A stretch of DNA of 64,000 bases from Clostridium sp. (GTDB lineage: Bacteria > Bacillota > Clostridia > Clostridiales > Clostridiaceae). The notes below the pieces were generated by a model. That model was given only the letters and a program-made list of their open reading frames with translations. It had not been told where the DNA came from and did no database searches. The stretch covers positions 62,001 to 126,000 of the forward strand of contig NZ_JARIDH010000022.1 in assembly GCF_029267215.1 (NCBI RefSeq), read 5' to 3'. A program made the translations under genes and the position numbers. This document shows, in pieces, positions 24,777-32,622 of the stretch (position 1 is its first letter; each line of letters opens with the position of its first letter).

Positions 24777-25127
24777 ATGAATAAATTCGGTGACAGATTG
24801 CGTCAACTTAGAATAGCTAAAGAACTTACTCAAGAAGAACTTGCCAACCAATTTGGTTTACATAAAACTAGAATTTCACAATATGAATTAAACAAACGTC
24901 AAGCTGATGATGAACTAAAAAAGAAATTCGCTAAATACTTTGATGTATCAGTAGACTATTTAATATATAACACTGAAATTAAAGAATCAGCTGATAAATT
25001 ATTAAAATATAAATCAACACTAATTACTCTACATAATTCAAATGGTATAGACGATGAATTACCTGATGAAGCAAAAAAAGAAATTGAAGATTTTATTGAA
25101 TATGTTAAACATAAATATAAAAAATAA
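24777..25127 (+). CDS. XRE repressor 3 of the array
   Basis: 116 residues, ATG start with GGAGTGAT. HTH head FGDRLRQLRIAKELTQEELA with recognition segment HKTRISQYELN. The shared tail begins TEIKESADKLLKYKS. The middle (DELKKKFAKYFDVSVDYL) is close to that of copy 1, so sequence exchange between copies is plausible. Confidence 0.88.
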   Translation: MNKFGDRLRQLRIAKELTQEELANQFGLHKTRISQYELNKRQADDELKKKFAKYFDVSVDYLIYNTEIKESADKLLKYKSTLITLHNSNGIDDELPDEAKKEIEDFIEYVKHKYKK

Positions 25128-25178
25128 AGTGCTAATATCATTTTTATTAAATTCAAGTAATGGATGGTGAGAATATAA

Positions 25179-25523
25179 TTGTTAGGAAATAGAATTAAAA
25201 GCTTACGTGAAGAAAGAAACCTAAAGCAAATAGATTTAGCTTCTTATCTTAATATTGGAAGAAGTACACTCTCACAATACGAAAGTAATAAAAGAGTTCC
25301 AAGCGATGAAATAAAAAATAAATTAGCTGATTATTTTAATGTTTCTTTAGATTACTTAATGGGTAAATCAGATATAAAAGAATCTGTTGACCAATTATTA
25401 AAATATAAATCAACAACAATTGCTCTACATAATTCAAATGGTATAGATGATGAATTACCTGATGAAGCAAAAAAAGAAATTGAAGATTTTATTGAGTATG
25501 TTAAACATAAATATAAAAAATAA
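25179..25523 (+). CDS. XRE repressor 4 of the array
   Basis: 114 residues, TTG start at 25179 behind GGATGGTGAG. HTH head LGNRIKSLREERNLKQIDLA with recognition segment GRSTLSQYESN. The tail is almost the same as in copy 3 (LLKYKSTTIALHNSNGIDD). Its stop is only 14 bases from the start of copy 5, so copies 4 and 5 are likely co-translated. Confidence 0.87.
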   Translation: MLGNRIKSLREERNLKQIDLASYLNIGRSTLSQYESNKRVPSDEIKNKLADYFNVSLDYLMGKSDIKESVDQLLKYKSTTIALHNSNGIDDELPDEAKKEIEDFIEYVKHKYKK

Positions 25524-25537
25524 ATGGGGGTAGATAG

Positions 25538-25894
25538 TTGAAATATTTAAAATTAAATATTAGACTAAAAGATTTAAGAAGTGAAAAAGGTGTGTTACAA
25601 AAAGATGTTGCACAAATTTTAAAAATATCTACAACTGCATATGGATATTATGAACAAGGAAAAAGATCGCCTGATCCTGAAACTCTTAATAAGTTATCTG
25701 ATTATTTTAATGTATCTACAGATTATCTTTTAGGAAAGTCTGATATAAAGGAATCTGCTGACCAACTATTAAAAGATACATCAACACCAATTGCTCTACG
25801 TAATTCAAATAGTATAGATGATGAATTACCTGATGAAGCAAGAAAAGAAATTGAAGATTTTATAGAATTTATTAAACATAAATATAAGGTTTAA
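25538..25894 (+). CDS. XRE repressor 5 of the array
   Basis: 118 residues, TTG start behind GGGGGT. HTH head IRLKDLRSEKGVLQKDVAQI with recognition segment STTAYGYYEQG. The tail is the most diverged (LRNSNSIDDELPDEARKEIE, ending IKHKYKV). The KwaB-like gene begins 17 bases after its stop, so defence-gene expression is probably tied to this lysogenic transcript. Confidence 0.87.
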   Translation: MKYLKLNIRLKDLRSEKGVLQKDVAQILKISTTAYGYYEQGKRSPDPETLNKLSDYFNVSTDYLLGKSDIKESADQLLKDTSTPIALRNSNSIDDELPDEARKEIEDFIEFIKHKYKV

Positions 25895-25911
25895 TATAAT
25901 GAAAGGATGTT

Positions 25912-26973
25912 ATGCTATTGAATCATACTGAATTAAAAAATTTATTCAATAAATTTATAAATTATCAAAATATTAAATTTGATAAAGGAGATTTATTTGT
26001 TTTTAAATCTTTAAAAGATAAAAAAACTAAAAATCCAAATATCAATTTAAAATATAATATAATCAATGTTAAAATGTCTAAAAATGTAGTCATAGAAAAT
26101 ACTAAAAGATTATTATCTTATTTTTTGAGTAATATATTCAAAGATGACATTGAACTTCAACTTTATGATATAAATAATAGCAAAAAGGTTATTGATTATA
26201 TGAATTTAGAAGATTTCGATTTTTCTGATACTAATATTGTCAATGGTATTTTAAATGATAATTCTAATGTAAATCATTATAAAATTTGTTATTTTATTAA
26301 TGAATTAAAAAAAACTAAGGCTAATATAAAGAACACCTCTGATTTTGATACTATGCGTTATACATGTACTCATGCCCATACAAATGATGGCGATAATATA
26401 TTTATTATAAATAAATGCAAGCCACTTATCAAAACCGAGAAAGCATATTACGTATATGAACCTAACGAGGATGATGATTGTGTTTCCGATTTTAAAATTA
26501 TAAATAAAAATTTGTTTAAAATGCCCTATTACCCAAGTATGGTAATAATCAATGATTTATGTATTTTTATAGACGATAAAATCGAACTAATTTTTGGATT
26601 TGAAGATTTAAATAGAAAAGTTTGTGAAGAAACCTTAAGCTCAATAAAAAAAGACTTTATTCTTAGTGACACATCTACAACTAATATGGACAAACTAAGC
26701 AAGATAAAAAAACATTATAATCAATTTGCAGATTTTAACGATTCAAGACTTAAAGCACTATCTTTAAAAGAATCTAATGAAACAAAAGACTTTCTTATAC
26801 ATGAGTTAAAAATAAATCTTAATTTTAACGAAGAAGAAAAAAAACCTTATCTAGATCTTGATAAACCTGAAAAAGCTTCTATCTTTTTAGAATATATAAC
26901 TGGTCATATAAAAAGAGAACCAGATTCTACCGAATTAGTATCTGTAGGTAAAAGTACGCCTTTAAATACATAA
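25912..26973 (+). CDS. DUF4868 / KwaB-like defence protein
   Basis: 353 soluble residues. N-terminal FVFKSLKDKKTKNPNINLKY is followed by the motif pattern of DUF4868 proteins: KAYYVYEPNEDDDCVSDFKI, then KMPYYPSMVIINDLCIFIDD and ELIFGFEDLNRKV. A charged C-terminal helical region ends the protein. DUF4868 includes KwaB, the DNA-binding effector of the Kiwa anti-phage system. The start ATG has AAAGGA close upstream. A convergent membrane gene downstream resembles KwaA. Family membership is from remembered features, so moderate certainty. Confidence 0.6.
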   Translation: MLLNHTELKNLFNKFINYQNIKFDKGDLFVFKSLKDKKTKNPNINLKYNIINVKMSKNVVIENTKRLLSYFLSNIFKDDIELQLYDINNSKKVIDYMNLEDFDFSDTNIVNGILNDNSNVNHYKICYFINELKKTKANIKNTSDFDTMRYTCTHAHTNDGDNIFIINKCKPLIKTEKAYYVYEPNEDDDCVSDFKIINKNLFKMPYYPSMVIINDLCIFIDDKIELIFGFEDLNRKVCEETLSSIKKDFILSDTSTTNMDKLSKIKKHYNQFADFNDSRLKALSLKESNETKDFLIHELKINLNFNEEEKKPYLDLDKPEKASIFLEYITGHIKREPDSTELVSVGKSTPLNT

Positions 26974-27011
26974 AATATTTTTGATATTCTCAATTATTTT
27001 AATATAATAAA

Positions 27012-27070
27012 ATAAGAATAGAATATTTAGAATTAATTAAACTTATTGATTCTAAATATTCTATTCTTAT
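27012..27070. terminator. bidirectional terminator with a 22-bp perfect stem
   Basis: Arms at 27012 to 27033 and 27049 to 27070 are exact inverse complements (core AGAATAGAATATTTAGAAT) with a 15-nt loop. It lies between the convergent KwaB-like and KwaA-like genes. The stem is very long and AT-rich. Confidence 0.8.
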
Positions 27071-27079
27071 ATAAAATTA

Positions 27080-27700
27080 TTAAATTTCATTTTTCTTTTT
27101 TATAAAAAATGAACCTTCCTGTTCGATTGCTATATAGCAATTATCTTTAAATTCAAATATATCTTCATTTGAAATTATAGTTGTATCATATTTATTTAGT
27201 ATTAATGAGGTATTATCTAAATCTAATATTTCAACTGTACCTTCATATACTTTAACTCTTATAATATCGTAAATTGGATTGGTACTATATAAGTTGTTTT
27301 TTATATACATAAATCCCAATATAATCAATAAAAAAATTACAAATAATGCTTTTAACTCTGTATCCATACTTATTGTAGCTATTGGTAATACATTAGCTAA
27401 TAAATAATTTGTAGTATTAGCTTTTTCTTTTTTTAAGTTACTAACACGAATATATTTTATTGAGCAGTCTATATTATTAATTATTTTTTTATAGAAAAAA
27501 ATAACATAAATAGTTGAAATAACACAAATTCCTAAAGATATTTTTGACCATATGGATGGTGTTAAATATTTCATTCCCCAAAATCTATAATAATCATTAT
27601 AATATTCAATAAACATATAAATACCAAATGGAAACATAGAAGATATAAATGAAGCTAATTTTAACATAGTTATATTAAACAATCTATATTCTCTTCTCAT
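27080..27700 (-). CDS. KwaA-like four-helix membrane protein
   Basis: 206 residues. Membrane helices are seen at about 13 to 32 (LASFISSMFPFGIYMFIEYY), 50 to 68 (ISLGICVISTIYVIFFY), 99 to 112 and 117 to 132 (LFVIFLLIILGFMYIKNN). A cytosolic beta-rich tail of about 65 residues follows. The NYLLANVLPI segment, the YSTNPIYDIIRVKVYE motif and this topology recall KwaA, the membrane sensor of Kiwa. The gene is convergent with the KwaB-like gene rather than in one operon. It has GGAGGTAGCG before the ATG and its own promoter. Confidence 0.5.
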   Translation of the reverse strand: MRREYRLFNITMLKLASFISSMFPFGIYMFIEYYNDYYRFWGMKYLTPSIWSKISLGICVISTIYVIFFYKKIINNIDCSIKYIRVSNLKKEKANTTNYLLANVLPIATISMDTELKALFVIFLLIILGFMYIKNNLYSTNPIYDIIRVKVYEGTVEILDLDNTSLILNKYDTTIISNEDIFEFKDNCYIAIEQEGSFFIKKKNEI

Positions 27701-27734
27701 CGCTACCTCCTCATAATAAAGTATTTCATTTTAT

Positions 27735-27802
27735 ATTATATATTAAAATTCTTAAAAAATCAAGAACATATGTTCGACATTTTCATAAATAAATGCTACA
27801 AT
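27735..27802. promoter_or_regulatory. divergent promoters with a LexA (SOS) box
   Basis: Leftward: TTGATT (27763 to 27758), 17 bases, TATAAT (27740 to 27735), for the KwaA-like gene. Rightward: TCGACA (27774 to 27779), 17 bases, TACAAT (27797 to 27802), for the ImmA-like gene and integrase. GAACATATGTTC at 27764 to 27775 matches the GAAC-N4-GTTC LexA box of Firmicutes. It overlaps the rightward -35 and touches the leftward one. Confidence 0.75.
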
Positions 27803-27836
27803 TATCCTATAAATAAATAAAATGGATGGTGAACTA

Positions 27837-28334
27837 ATGAAAAGTTTAAGTGATATTTATAGTTTAATTGTAGATGAAAACATAGAATTAGAAGAAGTTT
27901 ATTTTAAATCATCTAATATTGAAGGTATATATTTTAAAGTATCAGGAATGAATCCTATAATTGGAATCAATAAAGAACTACTTACTGATACTAGAAAATA
28001 TATATCCGTATTAGCTGAGGAACTTGGTCACCACTTCACTTCCTCAGGGAATTTAACTTCTGAATGTATAACCTATACTGATAAGCTTAATAAAAGTAAA
28101 CAAGAAAAGAAAGCTAGAATGTGGGCTGCTAACTTTTTAATTTCTGATGAAGAGATAATTGGAGCTTTACTCCACATATCAGGTACTTTAAGTGGATTGG
28201 CTTCCCATTTTTCTGTTACTGAGGAAATTATAAAATATAAGTTATTATCTATATATTTAAATGAAAATAAATATAATAGTACAAGGTTAATGCTTATGAG
28301 CAAGGAGGTAGCTTATGACTATTGCAATTTATAG
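27837..28334 (+). CDS. immA: ImmA/IrrE-type metalloprotease
   Basis: The frame opens at 27822, but GGATGGTGA is the ribosome site, so ATG 27837 gives 165 residues. The zinc-protease motif is LAEELGHHFTS (a variant of HExxH, Glu-Glu-Leu-Gly-His-His). ARMWAANFLISDEEIIGAL follows, standard for ImmA proteins that cleave XRE repressors on induction. It could remove one or more of the five upstream repressors. It overlaps the integrase start by 20 bases. Confidence 0.85.
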   Translation: MKSLSDIYSLIVDENIELEEVYFKSSNIEGIYFKVSGMNPIIGINKELLTDTRKYISVLAEELGHHFTSSGNLTSECITYTDKLNKSKQEKKARMWAANFLISDEEIIGALLHISGTLSGLASHFSVTEEIIKYKLLSIYLNENKYNSTRLMLMSKEVAYDYCNL

Positions 28335-29898
28335 TAGAAAATCAAAGTTTACTGGTAAAGGTGAATCTATTGAGAATCAAATAATTAAGTGTAAGAAGTT
28401 TATAGAATATAAATTCCATGATATCTGTGATGAAAATGATATTGAAATATATATTGATGAAGGCTTTTCAGGTAAGAATGAAAATAGACCTGAGTACCAA
28501 AAGATGATTTCAAGAGTTAAGAATAATGAAATTGATAAGATTATAATATATCAACTTAATAGACTTGGTAGAAATGCTAGGGATATACATAATACTATGG
28601 AGATGTGTACTGAGCTTGATTGTATTATATATAGTGCTACTGAGGGATTTGATTCTTCTACTTCATTTGGAAGAGCCGTAATAGGAATATTAGCTTCTCT
28701 TGCTCAACTTGAAAGAGATCAATTAGTAGAAAGAGTTAAGGATAATATGTACACTCTAGCTAAAACTGGTAGATGGTTAGGTGGTAATCCTCCCTTTGGA
28801 TTTACTTCTACTAGAGAAGTTTATAAAGATGAAAATTTAAAAGAACGTTCTCTATCTATATTAAAGAAAGATCCTGAAGAATTTAAAATAGTAAAAATAC
28901 TTTTTGATAAATATTTAGAATTAAAATCTCTATCAGCAGTCCACCATTGGGCATTAAAGAATAATGTTATTGGTAGATTTGGTGGTAAGTTTTCTAAAAG
29001 TATTCTTAAAAATATATTTGAAAATCCTGCCTATGTAAAAAGCACTCCTGAGGTAGTAAAGTATTTAGAATCTAAAAATTATGAAGTATGTGGCGAACCT
29101 AATGGTAATGGAATATTAAGATATGGTAAGGATAATAAAATAGCTGCAATATCTAGGCATAAGGGAATTATAGATGCTGATAAATGGTTAATGATTCAAG
29201 AAATATTTAAGGATAATTCAGAGAAAGCTCCTAGAATTGGCAAAACTAAAACTTCTCTACTCTCTGGAATATTAAGATGTAAATGTAGTGCTAGTATGAG
29301 AATAACTTATAGTTCTAGAGTTGTTGATGGTAAAAAACCTTATTACTATGTATGCTCTGCTAAAAATACATCAGCAGGAATTTTATGCAAGTCAAAAAAT
29401 CTTAATGGCTTTAAAACTGACCAGGCTATAATTGAACAAGTAAGAAATATACCCTATGATAAAATTAAAAATGAATTTGATTTATTAATGCTTAATACTG
29501 ATCCTAAAAACTTAGAGAAAGATATTGTTGATATAGAAAAACAAAGAACTAATATAAATGCTCAAATATCAAGACTTATTTCAAAACTTTCTTTAACTGA
29601 TGATGAAGAAGTTTCAAAGATACTTTTAGATCAAGTTAAGGAGTTAAAAAATAAATTAAATGAGATAGATGAAAAGATACAAGCTACCAATGAATCTCAA
29701 GCTAATATATATGAATCACACCAGTTAATAAATGAAATGTATTCTAAACTTAAAGATTTTAATGAAAACTTTGATAATATGACTATAGAAGAAAAGAAGA
29801 ATCTACTTAGAGAAATTTTTGAATATATTACATGGGATAGTGATACTAATACTATTAACTTTGGATTCAATCTAAAAAAAAACTTGATGAAGCTTTAG
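28315..29898 (+). CDS. int: large serine integrase
   Basis: 527 residues. Catalytic domain AIYSRKSKFTGKGESIENQI has Ser10 in the YSRKS motif, with YQLNRLGRNARDIHNTME and GILASLAQLERDQLVERV. A recombinase domain follows (GGNPPFGFTSTREVYKDE). Then comes a zinc-ribbon domain (LLSGILRCKCSASMRIT, later YVCSAKNTSAGILC) with an internal coiled coil (about residues 395 to 480). It integrates and, with a directionality factor, excises the prophage. It is the last prophage gene, and the att junction follows within 40 bp. Translation is coupled to the ImmA-like gene. Confidence 0.95.
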   Translation: MTIAIYSRKSKFTGKGESIENQIIKCKKFIEYKFHDICDENDIEIYIDEGFSGKNENRPEYQKMISRVKNNEIDKIIIYQLNRLGRNARDIHNTMEMCTELDCIIYSATEGFDSSTSFGRAVIGILASLAQLERDQLVERVKDNMYTLAKTGRWLGGNPPFGFTSTREVYKDENLKERSLSILKKDPEEFKIVKILFDKYLELKSLSAVHHWALKNNVIGRFGGKFSKSILKNIFENPAYVKSTPEVVKYLESKNYEVCGEPNGNGILRYGKDNKIAAISRHKGIIDADKWLMIQEIFKDNSEKAPRIGKTKTSLLSGILRCKCSASMRITYSSRVVDGKKPYYYVCSAKNTSAGILCKSKNLNGFKTDQAIIEQVRNIPYDKIKNEFDLLMLNTDPKNLEKDIVDIEKQRTNINAQISRLISKLSLTDDEEVSKILLDQVKELKNKLNEIDEKIQATNESQANIYESHQLINEMYSKLKDFNENFDNMTIEEKKNLLREIFEYITWDSDTNTINFGFNLKKNLMKL

Positions 29899-29945
29899 AG
29901 CCTATTTCATATATTCCTAGGTTTAAAAATTCTGTGTCGCATTTT
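29890..29945. other. prophage right attachment junction (attR), approximate
   Basis: The integrase stop (29896 to 29898) is followed within about 40 bp by the coding remnant of the interrupted gene. The core cannot be pinned down because attL is outside the window. Confidence 0.6.
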
Positions 29946-30588
29946 AGTTCAAGTTGCCAAAGCAAAGATTGTTCAACCACTTACTGATACAATTACAATT
30001 CCTGAAGGTTTTTATGCTATAAAAAATATATCTAGAAGAGTTGTTCTAACTCAATGTTACGTTGTTCCTAATGAAATAAAATATCATGGTGGACATGGTG
30101 GCGGATATGGATATGATGCCCACCTTTTTGTAGAAGGATATATCTTAAAAAATGTAGAATATGCTACTCCAAGTAATAACCAACCACTTCCTGAGCCATG
30201 TACTGATTGTGTAGCAATGAGAAATGACTATAAAGATTTAACAGCTAAAATAGAATTTAGCTTATCAGTTCCAATTGAATTAATGAATGCTAAATATCCA
30301 GTTGATATAGACAAAGATGAAGCTGCTATATTAAAAGATTGCATGAAACCTTGTGATAAAGGATCAATGAGTGAATCTGATTGTGAAAGATTATATACTC
30401 AAGAAGTTAGATTACAAGAACCTTTTAAATGTGAACTAGATAAATATAAAATCTCAGAAGCTGTTATAAATAAAACTAACTGTTCTTTAACAAATCCTGA
30501 ATTATATGATACTATAGTTGAAAAATTAACTTTAAAACTTGATATTGATATATTCCAACTTCAAGTTAAAAAATTACAATTAAAATAA
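29923..30588 (+). pseudogene. 5'-truncated CsxC/SPOCS-like spore surface protein, split by the prophage
   Basis: From just after the integrase stop a frame reads LKILCRILVQVAKAKIVQPL, then ITIPEGFYAIKNISRRVVLTQ, CYVVPNEI, a His/Gly-rich loop (YHGGHGGGYGYDAH) and LFVEGYILKNVEYATP, ending about residue 220. There is no start codon or ribosome site at its beginning. The TQC-x-VP and LFVEG-xxxKNVEYA pattern recalls CsxC-like and DUF3794 (SPOCS) exosporium and spore-coat proteins of Clostridium. I infer that the 5' part lies beyond the left end of the prophage, outside the window. An internal ATG at 30217 could start a 123-residue fragment. Confidence 0.65.
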
Positions 30589-30610
30589 ATAACTAAATAA
30601 ATAACTAAAT

Positions 30611-30648
30611 AAAGAGTGTATAAATGCACTCTTTATTTATAATTTTTC
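30611..30648 (+). terminator. terminator after the truncated spore-protein gene
   Basis: AAAGAGTGTA-TAAA-TGCACTCTTT followed by T-rich sequence. It is preceded by a triple TAACTAAATAAA repeat. Confidence 0.75.
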
Positions 30649-30747
30649 TTTATTCTTTTGTTTTTTTAATTTTCCATTAGTTAAACGTCTCTTATTTCAA
30701 TTTGCAATAATGTTATTACCCCCCTATAATTACAGATTTTATTCATA

Positions 30748-31395
30748 CTATGATTCCGCATTTAAGAATTTTAATAAATTTAAATACTTACTTCCAAACA
30801 TATCTACATCTCTTAACTGATCAATATTATATTCAAGTAACTTAATATAATATTTTTCATTGTTACCTTTTTTTTAATTAATATATCTCTCTATAAGAAA
30901 CAAGTTTTCTGATGTAAATTTACTATCTATATCCATTCGAGTTATATTAAACATAAATTTATGTGTTTTTAAAGGATATAGTTTACTTAAATCTAATAAT
31001 TTTTTTCAAATTTATATAATTCTATAAATTCATTCAAAATAGCTTCTCTATAATTAGAATCTTCAAACTGTACTTTATTAGTTAATTCAAAAAATCATTA
31101 TTAGTTAATTCAAAAAAATCATTTTTTATATTTAAATCACAAAAATATATTTCAGGTATTTTGGTATTAAGTTTAGTAACAACATCATACATAATATATT
31201 TATCCCAATCTAAACTTTTATCATCATTTACCTCAATATAATATTAATCCATATTATTACTTACAGTTTCAAGCCAATCTTTTTTACTATCAGCATATTT
31301 ATAGAACTAATATCTGATGTAATAATTAATAAAAAACTTGAAAATTCTATTATATTTTTAAAAAGATTATTACTATCTTGTATTCTTTTACTCAT
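30748..31395 (-). pseudogene. decayed gene with several frameshifts
   Basis: Starting at the ATG at 31395 (MSKRIQDSNNLFKNIIEFSS), open segments in shifting frames can be joined: KKDWLETVSNNMD, then LDWDKYIMYDVVTKLNTKIP, EIYFCDLNIKNDFFELTN, FEDSNYREAILNEFIELYKF, LYPLKTHKFMFNITRMDIDS and LEYNIDQLRDVDMFGSKYLN. At least four frameshifts or stops interrupt it. A short tandem duplication (TTAGTTAATTCAAAAAA, near 31077 to 31120) causes one. The family of the ancestor is not recognised. Confidence 0.6.
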
Positions 31396-31611
31396 TTAAC
31401 CACCCCAATGATTAATTATATATTATCGCAATATCAACCTCAACACATTGCAAATAATACATATTGTGTGTATGAAATTTTGGCTAGTATAAAGAAAGAT
31501 TTTTACATTAAGCACGGTTATGAAGTATTTGGTGTATTAGATGATTGCCCCAAAGGACATAAAAGATATTTTTTTAATAAAATATTTAACTCTTTATCTT
31601 TACCTATATAA
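31378..31611 (+). pseudogene. C-terminal stub of a GNAT acetyltransferase
   Basis: The last 35 residues, AKI-like then KKDFYIKHGYEVFGVLDDCP and GHKRYFFNKI, match the C-terminal end of a common bacterial GNAT family. The acetyl-CoA-binding core that should precede is missing, and the upstream DNA belongs to the neighbouring decayed gene. It is therefore a remnant, consistent with decay on the chromosomal side of the prophage junction. Confidence 0.65.
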
Positions 31612-31676
31612 TCATTTACATTTTATTTAAATTTATTTTAAAATATGATACAATTATTCAAAAGGAGGCTGATTTT

Positions 31677-32075
31677 ATGGATTATTTTTATGGATTTGAT
31701 TACATTTCAAGTAATTTTTTGATATTCTTAATTTTTTATTTAATAAGAGTTTATCCTTCTTATGTTATGGCTAAAAGAGCTAATTTGAAAAATTCTTGGA
31801 TGATGCTTGTACCAATCCTTGGAGAATTACAAATACTTCATCTAGCAGGTATGTCTTATTGGTATTTTATTATTACATTTATACCTATTTTAAATATTAT
31901 ACTTGCTATAATTGTATTCTATAGAATTCTTAAGAATTTTGGATTTGGTTTATTGGCTACTATACTAGGTATAATTTTCTCATTTATAGCATTTATAACA
32001 TTCTGGTATATAATCCTAGCTGATAAAAAGTTTGTAGGATCAATACCTAATGAATATCAAAAATCAATTTGGTAG
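31677..32075 (+). CDS. four-helix membrane protein (DUF5684-like)
   Basis: 132 residues with hydrophobic segments at about 12 to 27, 38 to 55, 58 to 82 and 88 to 113. AKRANLKNSWMMLVPILGEL is typical of small membrane proteins in Firmicutes labelled DUF5684 or similar. The ribosome site is AAAGGAGG. Function unknown. A short plus-strand peptide gene follows. Confidence 0.6.
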   Translation: MDYFYGFDYISSNFLIFLIFYLIRVYPSYVMAKRANLKNSWMMLVPILGELQILHLAGMSYWYFIITFIPILNIILAIIVFYRILKNFGFGLLATILGIIFSFIAFITFWYIILADKKFVGSIPNEYQKSIW

Positions 32076-32258
32076 GGTAACTTATACCCTACTCTTTTTA
32101 TATGTGTAATTATAACCAAAATGCTTCTAATCTCATTTACTCTATTCTTTTTATACAAAATATTGACTAAAATCAAATTTTTTAATATAATTAAATTTAT
32201 ACAACTAATATATTTAGTATTATATTAGTTTTAAAACTAAATATAGCGAGGTGATTAT

Positions 32259-32336
32259 ATGTTTAGACAGTTAGACGAATGTTTAACTAAGCTAATAGTA
32301 TTAGTATTAGCTTTATGTATATTAAAAAGCCTTTAA
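32259..32336 (+). CDS. 25-residue hydrophobic peptide
   Basis: ATG at 32259 is preceded by AGCGAGGTGATT, a strong ribosome site. The peptide MFRQLDECLTKLIVLVLALC plus ILKSL has one membrane helix and charged ends. A strong terminator follows at 32434. The layout (short hydrophobic peptide, long structured 3' region, terminator) resembles type I toxin genes, but I see no proven antisense RNA. Confidence 0.5.
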   Translation: MFRQLDECLTKLIVLVLALCILKSL

Positions 32337-32433
32337 TTTTTATATTAAAGATTATTAGGATAGATATAAGTTATCTATTCTATTGGTAATATACAAAGTA
32401 ATTAAATAAACATATATTCTCACCATTTATTAT

Positions 32434-32462
32434 AAAGAATTGTTTTTAACAATTCTTTTTTT
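32434..32462 (+). terminator. terminator of the small peptide transcript
   Basis: AAAGAATTGTT-TTT-AACAATTCTTT, an 11-bp stem, followed by TTTT. It leaves a 97-nt untranslated region after the peptide, containing a hairpin (AGGATAGAT with ATCTATTCT near 32360). Confidence 0.75.
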
Positions 32463-32584
32463 ATGCCCTAAAACTGCATATTCCATTAAAAAAAATACAT
32501 TTTTTCCATTTTCAACTTATATAAATTGATTAAATAACATAAATTTTGCTATTTTTACTCTTTAATTATTTATTTTTAGATATA

Positions 32585-32622
32585 TAAAATAATTAAATAA
32601 AGAGTGCATAAATGCACTCTTT
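32585..32622 (-). terminator. terminator of the GNAT gene
   Basis: AAAGAGTGCA-N4-TGCACTCTTT, then ATTTAATTATTTT on the minus strand. Nearly the same hairpin as at 30611. Confidence 0.75.

Larger units (their letters stand above)
24104..25894 (+). repeat. five copies of a 156-bp tail module in repressor genes
   Basis: Copies lie at 24104 to 24259, 24517 to 24672, 24972 to 25127, 25368 to 25523 and 25739 to 25894. They encode the common C-terminal 51 residues with high nucleotide identity, while the preceding HTH-coding sequences are clearly different. The direct repeats can recombine, which would gain, lose or swap HTH heads. Confidence 0.85.

Noticed and set aside
24104..25894. Assembly artefact explanation for the five repressors
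   Set aside because: Heads, starts, intergenic gaps and terminators all differ, so the copies are separate genes; only the tails are repeated.
28073..28303. 76-residue minus-strand frame within the ImmA-like gene
   Set aside because: Antisense shadow of a gene with a clear protease motif.
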